Notes under the pieces: generated by a model
Seen by the model: only the letters and a program-made list of their open reading frames with translations
Told to the model about the DNA's origin: nothing
Databases searched by the model: none
Made by a program: the position numbers and the translations under genes
Assembly (NCBI GenBank): GCA_016710365.1
Contig: JADJVW010000032.1
Coordinates: forward strand, 1-30,740
From: Candidatus Caldilinea saccharophila
GTDB lineage: Bacteria; Chloroflexota; Anaerolineae; Caldilineales; Caldilineaceae
Reading direction: 5' to 3'
Length of the DNA stretch: 30,740 nt
Shown: positions 1 through 8,270 of the stretch, piece after piece
Layout: each line of letters opens with the position of its first letter
How positions within the stretch are numbered: the stretch's first letter is position 1

Positions 1-916
1 GCGCATCGGCGTTGTCGCCGATTTTCTTGTAGGCTTCGGCATTCTGCGTGAACGCGCCCGGATCGATCAGGCCGGCATCATACAGGCTCTTGGCATAAGC
101 CAGCCCTGCCTTCCACTCCGCCTTGTTGGCGACGGTGTCAACCTTGCCGTCGTTCAAAATCAGGAAGGTGCGGTCATCGTTATAGACAAAGCCATTCATC
201 AGGAACGGGAGGGGGCGCACGCCATAGTCTTCGATGGAGCCACTCAGCGGCACTTCGTCGGCCTGGCCGTTGCCGTTCGGGTCCTGCGTCTTGAAGGCTT
301 CCAGCATCGCGGCAAACTCTTCGGTGGTCGTGGGCACTTCGATCCCCAATGCTTCGCGCCACTTGGTGTTGACCCACATCTTGTTGGCGTAGGAGCAGTG
401 GTAGCACTCGATCAACTGCGGCACGCCGTAGATGTTGCCGTCCGGCGCCACCGTCATGGCTTTGAACCATGGGTAGTTATCCAGCGCGGCCTGGACATTG
501 GGAGCGTACTCTGCGATCAGATCGTTCAAGGGTAGAAGCACTCCCTGCTGTCCATACTTGAGCAGATCGAGTTGGGTGAACTGATCGACCCAGGGAATGA
601 GCAGATAAAGATCCGGATAGTCACCGGAGGCGAGCGCGATTTGGCGCTGTTCCTTGGCGGAATTGCCATCCATGGTCGTCGTCTGCCATTCAAACTGGAT
701 GTTGAACATCTCCGCCGCTTCCTGGGAGAAGGAGTTGGTGGCTAGATCCGTATCGGGGCCTTGCGGGGAGAAGACCGTGATCTTGACGGGGCCGCCCGCT
801 GCCCCTGTATCAGCCGCGGGCGCCGCGCCGGGCGCCTGTGCCGGCGCCGCACAACTGACGACCAGCAAGCTCATGATGATGAGCAAGCCAACCAACAACC
901 ATCGAGATGCTTTCAT
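1..916 (-). CDS. Sugar ABC transporter substrate-binding lipoprotein (C-terminus outside window)
   Basis: About 305 codons are visible in one uninterrupted frame that runs off the left edge. The N-terminus has a lysine/arginine start, a hydrophobic segment and a lipobox ending VVSC (Cys22), then an Ala/Pro/Gly-rich linker, so the mature protein should be a membrane-anchored lipoprotein outside the cell. The remainder (for example the stretches FEWQTTTMDGNSAKEQRQ and LIPWVDQFTQLDLLKYG) looks like family 1 extracellular solute-binding proteins of the LplA/YtcQ type, which bind oligosaccharides. It lies downstream of two LplB/LplC-type permeases in the same direction, so it is the third gene of the importer operon. 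The start is set by ATG at 916, about 10 nt after AAAGGAG. The substrate cannot be read from sequence; family and gene order are confident. Confidence 0.88.
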   Translation of the reverse strand, partial: MKASRWLLVGLLIIMSLLVVSCAAPAQAPGAAPAADTGAAGGPVKITVFSPQGPDTDLATNSFSQEAAEMFNIQFEWQTTTMDGNSAKEQRQIALASGDYPDLYLLIPWVDQFTQLDLLKYGQQGVLLPLNDLIAEYAPNVQAALDNYPWFKAMTVAPDGNIYGVPQLIECYHCSYANKMWVNTKWREALGIEVPTTTEEFAAMLEAFKTQDPNGNGQADEVPLSGSIEDYGVRPLPFLMNGFVYNDDRTFLILNDGKVDTVANKAEWKAGLAYAKSLYDAGLIDPGAFTQNAEAYKKIGDNADA

Positions 917-1075
917 AGGTCTAGGACTCCTTTTTCCTGTAGCTGGATGTAAAATTGTCATCGCTTGCGACTATCTGACCTTCTGGTTCACGCGTGCGCC
1001 ATCACCCCCTTCATTGTCGATAACACTTCTCGCGTAGGTCACGCTACCAGTGTGACGATGGTCGTTGCCGTAAGA

Positions 1076-1126
1076 CGGTCGGGATATGTCGGGCTGGTAG
1101 ACACGTCGGGCTATCAGCTCGACCTA
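1076..1126. repeat. Intergenic repeat with GTCGGGCT direct copies and hairpin
   Basis: The 214-bp gap between lplC and the binding-protein gene contains GTCGGGCT twice in direct orientation (1088-1095 and 1105-1112). The second copy is followed by the near-inverse AGCTCGAC (1116-1123), giving an 8-bp stem with one mismatch and a 3-nt loop. It could fold in the mRNA between the two cistrons. It resembles short GC-rich palindromic filler seen in other gaps of this window. No function is assigned. Confidence 0.4.
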
Positions 1127-1130
1127 CGGC

Positions 1131-2048
1131 CTAACCCTTCACCGAGCCGATCAACATGCCGCGCACAAAGTAGCGCTGGGCGAACGGATAAATCAGCAAA
1201 ACGGGCAGGCTGCCGACTACGATGAGGGAATACTTGAGCAGGTCGGCCATCTGCTGGCGCTCAACCATCACCGACGCTTCCATCGAGCCGCTGGTCGTCG
1301 TGTTGAGAATCAGGATGCTGCGCAGCACAAGTTGCAACGGATGCAGTTCGGCTGATTTCAGATAGAGGAGCGCATCAAAATAGGCGTTCCACTGCCCCAC
1401 GGCATACATCAGCACCAGCACGGCCAGAATCGGCTTGGAGAGCGGAATGACCACCGACCACAAGAAGCGTAGATCGCTGCAGCCATCCAACTCGGCGGCT
1501 TCGGCCAGTTCTTCGGGAATGCTGACCTGGAAGAAGGTGCGGGCAATGATCACCTGCCAGGCGGCCATCGCCTGCGGAATCAATAAAGCCCAGCGGGTGT
1601 TGAGCATCCCCAAATCCTTCACCACCAGGTAGGTTGGAATCAACCCGCCGTAAAAAATCATCGTAAAGACGATGAACATCATGGTCGCGTTGCGCCCAAA
1701 GAGTGTGCGTCGCGACAAGGGGTAGGCAACCAGCACCGTCAGGACAACGCTGATCAACGTCCCGAACACGGTGTAATAGAGCGAATTGGCATAGCCGGTG
1801 ATGATCTGCGGATTGCTGAGCGCCACCTGATAGCCGCGCAACGAAAAATCGACCGGCCACAGCCACACCTTCCCGGAAGAGACGGCCGCCGCGCTGCTAA
1901 AGGAGGAACTCACGACGTAGACGAGCGGGTAGAGCACGATCAGCAGCACAATCATCAGGAACAGATAGACGCCGGTGAGAAATATCCGGTCACCCAGCGA
2001 TTCCCGAATGCGGATCGTTCGTTTCACTGAAGTGGTGGTCGCCGCCAT
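1131..2048 (-). CDS. Carbohydrate ABC transporter permease, LplC type
   Basis: A complete 305-residue inner-membrane permease of the MalG/LplC group. Hydrophobic segments occur near residues 22-46, 88-112, 122-142, 155-172, 205-225 and close to the C-terminus. The cytoplasmic EAA loop that docks the ATPase is clear at residues 180-208 (EELAEAAELDGCSDLRFLWS followed by VVIPLSKPIL). The C-terminal VRGMLIGSVKG is the usual LplC/MalG ending. The start is ATG 2048, preceded by AAAGGTG at suitable distance; longer in-frame starts would run into the end of the upstream permease. It sits second in the operon lplB-lplC-binding protein. No ATPase gene is present in the window. Confidence 0.93.
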   Translation of the reverse strand: MAATTTSVKRTIRIRESLGDRIFLTGVYLFLMIVLLIVLYPLVYVVSSSFSSAAAVSSGKVWLWPVDFSLRGYQVALSNPQIITGYANSLYYTVFGTLISVVLTVLVAYPLSRRTLFGRNATMMFIVFTMIFYGGLIPTYLVVKDLGMLNTRWALLIPQAMAAWQVIIARTFFQVSIPEELAEAAELDGCSDLRFLWSVVIPLSKPILAVLVLMYAVGQWNAYFDALLYLKSAELHPLQLVLRSILILNTTTSGSMEASVMVERQQMADLLKYSLIVVGSLPVLLIYPFAQRYFVRGMLIGSVKG

Positions 2049-2110
2049 AAGTTCTGCACCTTTACATTTGAAAAGCCAGCCCACGAAGACAGCTAGAGTC
2101 GCAGCCAGGG

Positions 2111-2135
2111 GCCGAGTTTTTTCAAAAAACTCGGC
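2111..2135. other. Perfect 12-bp stem hairpin between lplB and lplC
   Basis: GCCGAGTTTTTT (2111-2122) is followed by one C and then its exact complement AAAAAACTCGGC (2124-2135). The structure lies in the 101-bp gap between the lplB stop and the lplC start. On the transcribed minus strand it could act as an attenuator or a 3'-end stabiliser of lplB mRNA. The T run is inside the stem rather than after it, so it is not a standard intrinsic terminator. Confidence 0.6.
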
Positions 2136-2149
2136 TTCTCCATGTCGCA

Positions 2150-3126
2150 CTACCAGAGGCTGAAATCCGAGACCCGTTTGGCCCACGAATTCACCAGCAC
2201 CAACAACACCATGTTGATCACAGAATTGAACAGGCCTACCGCGGTGGCGAAGCTAAAATTGGCATTCAGCAAGCCAACCTTGTACACATAGGTGGGGATG
2301 ATCTCAGACGAGCCGAGATTGAGCGGATTCTGGAGCAGATAGACCTTCTCGAAGCCGATCGCCAACATGCTGCCGACCGTCAGAATCAGGATGATCACCG
2401 CCACCGGCATGATGCCGGGCAGGTCGATATTGATGATCTTCTGCAGGCGCGAGGCGCCGTCGACTTTGGCCGCCTCATAGAGCGTTGGATCGATGCCGGA
2501 GAGCGCGGCCAGGTAGACAATCGCCGCATAGCCGCTGTTCTGCCAGACCCCGGACCAGACATAGATGGAGGGGAACCAATCCGGGCTGCCCAGAAAATTA
2601 GGTGGGTTCATCCCAATCGATTGCAGGCCGACGTTGACAACCCCCAGACGTGGCGCAAAGAGCAGCATGATCATCGAGACCATCACCACCGTCGAGATAA
2701 AGTAAGGTGCGTAGGTGACCATCTGCACCGACCGTTTGAAGAGGCCGTCGCGCACCTCGTTCAGCGCCACCGCCAACAGGATCGGCAGCGGAAAGCCGAC
2801 CAGCAGGGCATAGAGGCTGAGGGTCAATGTGTTTTTGAGCAGCGTCCAGAAGACAGGATTGTTGAAGAACAACTCGAAGTATTTGAAGCTGCCCACGGAC
2901 TGCCCCAAATGCCCGCGACCACGTTGTAGTCCTTGAACGCAATCACGGCATTGGCCATGGGGACATACTTGAACACGACGAAATAGAGCAATCCCGGCAG
3001 CATGATCAGGTACAGTTGCCAGTGTCGGCGCAAGCTGCGCTGCGCCACGCGCCATGTGGCAGTGCGATTCACATTTCCAGTTTCAGAATGGGCCGCGCCC
3101 GAGTCGATGGTGGTCGTGCTCTGCAT
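2150..3126 (-). CDS. Carbohydrate ABC transporter permease, LplB type (one frame break)
   Basis: An inner-membrane permease of the MalF/LplB group. The N-terminal third (IMLPGLLYFVVFKYVPMANA, then AFKDYNVVAGIWG) is in one frame and the rest (FKYFELFFNNPVFWTLLKNT onwards, EAA loop PTLYEAAKVDGASRLQKIIN, ending SDFSLW) is in another. Adding one G to the GGG run near 2895 restores the sequence GIWGSPWGSFKYFELF expected of the family, so a single-base loss, real or a sequencing error, explains the break. ATG 3126 is the chosen start; its ribosome site is weak and an upstream TTG at 3192 is in frame. It is the first gene of the importer operon and is divergent from the two-component genes. Confidence 0.87.
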
Positions 3127-3448
3127 GATCTTACTCTTGAGACATGGGAATCCAGGCGTCTCTCCTGTGGTTATTTGCACAGCAGCAGGCAACGTTCATG
3201 GCGTCCACAGCAGCAATTGGGGGAACGGGTGCAGATGTTGCGCCGCCAACGGGAAGCAACAACGCCTCTTCGCAGATCGCTGCACGCTTAGCGGGCGTGA
3301 TGAAGGGAACGCCAGCGCTGTTACGATCTTTTTCATTTTTTTAGGTGGAAACTTGTAGACTACTATAGCAGGATACTTGCAGAAATGGTATTGTACTTCG
3401 GCCAAATTCCGGCCAAATTTTGACCAACTCCCTTGTGAGACCACAGGT
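3127..3448. promoter_or_regulatory. Divergent intergenic region with helically phased direct repeats
   Basis: This 322-bp gap separates the importer operon (minus) from the regulator gene (plus), so it must carry both promoters. CGGCCAAATT occurs at 3399-3408 and again at 3410-3419, an 11-bp period. A weaker third copy (TGACCAACT, from 3421) continues the phase. Eleven-bp phased direct repeats are typical of dimeric regulator sites, and these lie about 30 bp before the regulator start. Convincing -35/-10 pairs were not found; TATAGT read on the minus strand near 3362-3367 is one possible -10. Confidence 0.4.
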
Positions 3449-4698
3449 ATGATGGATGAACTAACCTACGACCAGTTCGTGGCCTTATTGCGCAGCGCGC
3501 TGCATTATCTCTTCGATCCGGTGCATCTGCGCCGCAGCCCGCTGGTCGCGTTGCTCGGCCTCAGCGGCGAATTCGACCAGGCGGCTGCGCTCCAACAGCG
3601 ATTGGTGGCGACGATCCGCGAGCTCAAACCACCAGACGCTGAACCCCCTCAATCGCGGGCGTGGCGCATCTATGATACCCTGCATCTGCAATATGTACGC
3701 CAACTCGCACGCGACGTGGTCGCGACGCAGCTTGGCATCAGCGAGCGACAGATGCGACGCGAACAACGGCTGGCCATCGAAGCGCTTGCTCAGCAGTTGT
3801 GGCGCCCTGCTGCGCCGTCGGACCAGGCCGGCGAGGACAGACCAGCAGACAGACAAGTCGCTACAAATCCGCCGCCCGACCCCACGCAGACGCTTACCAA
3901 GGAGCTGAGTTGGTTGCGGACGCCGGCAGCGGAAGAACGCGTCCCCCTGCGCGCAGCACTCGAAGATGTTCTCACGTTGGCGCAGCCGCTGGCCCGGCAG
4001 TGGCATGTCTCGTTATACGACGAACTGCCCGACGAGTTGGCCGATCTGTCAGTCTCACCGTTGGCGCTGCGCAGCATTTTGCTCACCTTGCTGACGGTTG
4101 CCATCCGCGCGCGGGCAATGCACCGGTTACGATGACGGTGGCGCGTCAGGATGCCACGATCCGGCTCAGCATCTCAAGCGCCGCTCAAGCCGACCAACAG
4201 GCGCCGTTCTCGGTAAAAGAGCAAGATGCGCTCGGCACGGCGCAGGAATTGGCCGCCTTCTACGACGCTACGTTGGCGTTCGCATCCCCGCAAGGCTCTG
4301 GCATGGTGTTCCTGCTGACGCTGGCGGCGCCGGCGCCGCTTACGGTGCTCGTGATCGATGACAACGCAGATTGGCTGGAGTTGGTAGATCGCTACAGCAG
4401 CGGCTCGCGCTATCAAATTGTCGGCGCCAACGATCCGGTCACCGCGGCGGAGCTGGCCGAAACGCTCCAGCCGGCGCTCATCCTGCTCGATGTGATGATG
4501 CACAACGTGGATGGCTGGCAGGTCTTGGGCGAACTGCAACAGGAGCCGACCACCGCGCCCATTCCCGTCATCGTCTGCACGATCCTGCCGCTCGAAGAGA
4601 TGGCATTGTCGCTCGGCGCCAGCGCCTTCCTGCAAAAACCGGTCTCGCAACAGCAGTTTCTGCACTGCCTGGGTCAGCAAAGCCGGCTGCTGGATTGA
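3449..4698 (+). CDS. HTH / degenerate GHKL / receiver-domain regulator (one frame break)
   Basis: A roughly 416-residue regulator. Residues about 86-118 (ATQLGISERQMRREQRLAIE) look like a sigma-70 region-4-like helix-turn-helix. The middle (about 155-295) resembles a GHKL ATPase of a histidine kinase but lacks the N-box Asn (SILLTLLTVAIRA) and a clear G1 box. The C-terminal 120 residues are a receiver domain: acidic pair in VLVIDDNADW, phospho-acceptor Asp in LILLDVMM, Thr in VIVCTI and Lys in FLQKPVS. The frame changes near 4117; one extra G in the GGG run gives RARGNAPVTMTV and joins both halves. ATG 3449 is taken as start. It precedes the kinase gene and is divergent from the sugar importer, so it probably regulates that importer (inference). 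Confidence 0.8.
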
Positions 4699-4732
4699 TA
4701 TGAAAACAATGTTTAGCGCAAAGATGCACCAC

Positions 4733-4838
4733 TTTGACGCAAAGGCGCAGAGCAGCAGAGGTTCGCAGAGAAAAAGCAAGAAATAATCTGCAGGTATTTC
4801 TCTGCGCTTTCTCTGCATCTTCGCGCCTCTGCGTCAAA
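4733..4838. repeat. Imperfect inverted repeat of a widely dispersed intergenic type
   Basis: The gap between regulator and kinase is filled by two arms of about 40 bp, with a loop of about 25 bp. The left arm begins TTTGACGCAAAGGCGCAGAG (4733) and the right arm ends CGCGCCTCTGCGTCAAAA (4821-4838). The arms pair with roughly 80 percent identity. Text of this kind (CTCTGCGTC, GCAGAGAAA) recurs in intergenic regions of many environmental bacteria. It may fold in the bicistronic mRNA. It has no coding content. Confidence 0.7.
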
Positions 4839-4876
4839 AATTCCCCTGGTCAAATAACTTTTCACAGGAACCGATT

Positions 4877-7146
4877 ATGTGGCACTTTGAACGCAAGACA
4901 GCGCACAGCCAGATCGAACATGCGGCGACTATGCGCGAGCTGTTGCAGGCGACTGCCGGCAATCTCGTAATCGTCAGCGGCGTTTTCTGGCTGGTGTGCG
5001 CCGTCATCCTGACGGCCAATTGGAGCGGCGAGCGCATCGTCGGCCTGCTCATCTGCGTGGCTGTGGTCGCTGCGGTTTTTGTCGGGGCGCATCGCCTCAT
5101 CGCACGCCATTATCTCGTCGCCTTATTGCTGTGGCTTAGCGGCACGTTGCTGGCGATCCTGTGGGGCAGTGTGCTCTTGCAGAATCCCTACGTTATGTTG
5201 CTCACCGCAGTATTGCCGCTCGTTGCCGTGATCACCATTAGTAGCTGGGCAGGGATTGCCGTGCAACTGATCGTGGTCGGGCTGGTCTGGGGCGTAAGCC
5301 AGACTATCTATGGCGCGCCGCTGGCCGGAAGCACCGCGCTGATCGTCATTGCCGCCGGCGTGTTTAGCGGATTGCTGGGCTGGACCGCGCGCAGCGAGTT
5401 GCTGGTGCTGGCCGATTGGTCGATGTCGAGCTTTGACGCGGCGCGCGTCAATCTACACGAGATGCGTGAGCAGCGTCTGGAACTCGAACAGTCGCGCGAG
5501 GATCTGGTCCACGCCAATCGGGAACTGACGCGTCTCTCGGATCGCCTGAAGGTGCTGGAGCGCGTCGCCGAAGAGGCGCGCCAGGCCAAGACCGAATTCG
5601 TCGCCAATGTCAGCCACGAACTGCGCACGCCCCTTAACATGATCATCGGCTTTTCCGACATGATTTCCCGCTCCCCCCACGTCTACGGCGGCCGGCTGCC
5701 GGCGTCGCTGCTGACCGACATCGCGGCGATCCGGCGCAACGCCGAACACCTGGCCACGCTGGTCAACGACGTGCTTGACCTCAGCCAGGTGGAAGCCGGA
5801 CGGATGGCGCTCAGCCGCGACTGGGTGGAACTGGCGCCTTTGCTGGAGGAAGCGCTCGGCGTCGTCCAGCCGCTGTACGCCTCGCGGGGCTGTACCTCAC
5901 GACAGAGCTTGAGCCAAACCTTCCGCGCGTCTATTGCGATGAGACGCGCGTGCGTCAGGTGGTCATCAACCTGTTGGGCAACGCCGGCCGCTTTACGGAG
6001 CAGGGCGGGGTCGCTCTGCACTGCCGGCAGTCAGAGCGTAACGTCGTGGTCAGCGTTGCAGACACCGGCCCAGGCATCGCGATCAAGGATCAGCAGCGCA
6101 TCTTCGAACCCTTCCAGCAGGCCGATGTCTCGACGCGGCGGCGCCAGGGCGGCAGCGGGCTGGGGTTGACGATCAGCAAGCAGTTTGTGGAGATGCACGG
6201 CGGCGCCATGTGGTTGGAGCGTGAACCCACGGTGGGCGCCACCATCAGCTTCAGCCTGCCTTTGGAACCGCCCTCGCCGTGGGACGCGGGCAATGCGCAC
6301 AGCATCCGCCGCGCGATCGTGGTCGACGACGAAATTGGCTATCACCTGCGCACGCGACCTTCCCGTGCACCGACGACCGCCGTCAACGAACGCCTCGTCA
6401 TTGTCGACCCGGAGCAGACCCTCCAGCGCCTGCTGAGCCGCTATCTGCCCGGCGTCGAAGTGGAAGCCGCTCCCGACATCGCCCAGGCGATGGCAGCGCT
6501 GCATCGCTCGCCGGCGCAGGCATTGGTTGTCAACGATTCGCCGCTGCAAGCACTGCCCGCCCTAACGTTGGGTGAGCTTCCCTTCGGCACGCCCGCCATT
6601 ACCTGCTGGCTGCCTGGCGAGCATGACGCGGCCAGGCAGTTGGGCGTCGTGGAGTATCTCGTCAAGCCGCTGGCGACCGAGAAGCTTCTCAACGCCCTGG
6701 CCAATCTGGATCGTCCGGTCAAGACTTTGCTGATCGTCGACGACGAGGAGGACGAGCTGCACCTCTTTGCGCGCATGATCGAGGCCGGCGCGCACCAATA
6801 CTCCATCCTGCGCGTCACCTCCGGCCAGCGTGCGTTGAGCATGTTGCGCAGCCGCCAGCCCGATGTCATGCTGCTCGATCTGAACATGCCGGGCATGAAT
6901 GGCTTTCAGGTGCTTGCCGAAAAAGCGCGCGACCCCGCGATTGCCGGCATTCCCGTGATCGTGATCTCCGCACGCGACCCGGCCGGCGACCCGATCCTCA
7001 GCAACACGCTGAGCGTTACGCAGAGCACGGGCATTTCGCAGCGCAACCTGATCGAGTGCATTCACGCGCTGGGCGCGATCCTAGCGCCGTTAGCAGTCGA
7101 TGAGAAACCGGCAAATCAGCGCGCAGACCTCCTGCCCAAGACTTGA
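4877..7146 (+). CDS. Membrane hybrid histidine kinase with two receiver-type domains (one frame break)
   Basis: A sensor kinase of about 757 residues. Five or six membrane segments span residues 27-180 with little extracellular sequence, then a coiled coil (about 190-240). The HisKA box is VSHELRTPLN with phospho-acceptor His247. The ATPase domain has N box VVINLLGNAGRF, G1 DTGPGIA, F box IFEPFQQ and G2 GGSGLGLTISK. A first receiver-like domain keeps VIVDPE and the Lys of YLVKPL but has lost one of the two leading acids. The second has LLIVDDEEDE, the acceptor Asp in LLDLNMPGMNG and Ser in VISARD, but no clear conserved Lys. The frame breaks near 5888 in a GGGG run; one added G restores YASRGLYL. 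Start ATG 4877 follows AGGA by 8 nt. It pairs with the preceding regulator gene. Confidence 0.9.
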
Positions 7147-7284
7147 GCGGAGGCCCACAATCTCTTTGCCAGAGCAGGCGCACACAAAAATGCCTTGCCG
7201 GGTCACCTGAGCGTGGCTATACTTGCGCAAGCACGGTAGCGCGTCGGCGTCATTGCCGATGACAATGGATTCAAATTCGTGCAA
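7090..7284 (-). other. Short unrecognised ORF, possible gene fragment
   Basis: A 64-codon minus-strand frame whose 3' part overlaps the end of the kinase gene. The family is not recognised. It is recorded because residues LPCLRKYSHAQVTRQGIF are similar to a translated stretch on the plus strand at 8062-8118 (LRCLLQYSHVPLTWQGIL), with 43 of 60 nucleotides identical without gaps. Conservation at protein level suggests that both are remnants or copies of a real coding sequence on either side of the hydrolase gene. No function is proposed. Confidence 0.3.
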
Positions 7285-7317
7285 GTGATTTGAGCAATTG
7301 AAAAAAGGAGATTGACA

Positions 7318-7892
7318 GTGGCGGAAGTCTTATTGTTTCACCATGCCCAAGGACTCACCCCTGGCGTTGTCGAATTTGCCGATGAGTTGCGCCGCGCCGG
7401 GCACTCCGTCCATACGCCCGATCTTTTTGATGGCCGGACATTCGACGACATTGAGACGGGCATGAGCTTCGTCAATGAACTTGGGTTTAGCGAGGTGATG
7501 GCTCGTGGAGAACAAGCGATTGCGCAGCTCCCCTCGGCGTTAGTCTAGGCTTCTCGTTAGGCGTGGTCCCGGCTCAGAAGCTGGCCCAAACTCGGCCCGG
7601 AGCGCGTGGGGCGCTTCTCTTTTATTCCTGTATCCCGGTTGCGGAGTTTGGACAGACCTGGCCGCAGGGCGTGCCTGTTCAGGTGCATGGCATGGATGCT
7701 GATCCGTACTTTGTGGGTGAAGGGGACATTGATGCTGCGCGTGCTCTGATCCAAACAACTGAGGATGGGGAGCTTTTTCTCTATCCCGGCGACCAGCACT
7801 ACTTTGCGGACAGCTCGCTTCCTTCGTACGACGCGGCGGCATCCGCTCTCCTGTTGCAGAGAGTGCTGGAGTTCCTTGCCAAACTGCAATGA
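7318..7892 (+). CDS. Dienelactone hydrolase family protein (one frame break)
   Basis: An alpha/beta hydrolase of about 192 residues. The N-terminus (VAEVLLFHHAQGLTPGVVEF, then PDLFDGRTFDDIETGM) and C-terminus (VPVQVHGMDADPYF, then LFLYPGDQHYFADSS) match the short bacterial dienelactone hydrolase-like group. The nucleophile elbow falls at the frame break: one base added at 7543-7545 gives V-Y-GFSLG, placing the catalytic Ser in G-x-S-x-G. The Asp in MDADPYF and the His in GDQHYF complete the triad. GTG 7318 is the likely start, 7 nt after AAGGAG; the TTG at 7312 is too close to that site. It is cytoplasmic with unknown substrate. As written, the frame closes before the active site, so the gene is inactive unless the indel is an error. 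Confidence 0.82.
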
Positions 7893-8270
7893 AGTGAAAT
7901 CAGGCTGGGCGATAGCTATTGCCTTCATCCTGAGTGGCGTCGAGCGTGGGTAGTGTGGATTGCTCTCGACCTGCGGCAGGCCATCCAGCACCGCTTTGGT
8001 GAGATCGAAATTTCTCACCTAATTCAGGCGCGGACTTTTTCAGTGCACTGCCTTTGTGGCTAAGATGTTTGCTTCAGTATAGCCATGTCCCGCTGACCTG
8101 GCAAGGCATTTTGGGAGGGCGCCCGGTCTGACGAACACCCTGCTTTTGTATTCTTTCTGTGGTAGGATACGGGTGCTGCGCCGTTAAGATGGCAGAGGTT
8201 TGGTTTGCTTCGTGATCCTTCGTGTGGATGCATGGGTCACCTCTAATTACATAAGAAGGATGCCTGCTCT
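7893..8270. other. Intergenic region with remnant coding similarity
   Basis: This 378-bp gap has no intact gene. The segment 8061-8120 is 72 percent identical to the reverse complement of 7181-7240 and translates as LRCLLQYSHVPLTWQGIL, then GGRPV and a stop. The remainder shows no recognised feature. The amidase promoter must lie in the distal part; TAGGAT at 8164-8169 is a possible -10 but no good -35 accompanies it. Confidence 0.4.

Noticed and set aside
2893..5890. Programmed frameshifting as an explanation for the breaks in lplB, the regulator and the kinase
   Set aside because: No slippery heptamer or downstream structure pattern recurs, and the breaks fall at unrelated positions in unrelated genes; indel error or mutation is simpler.
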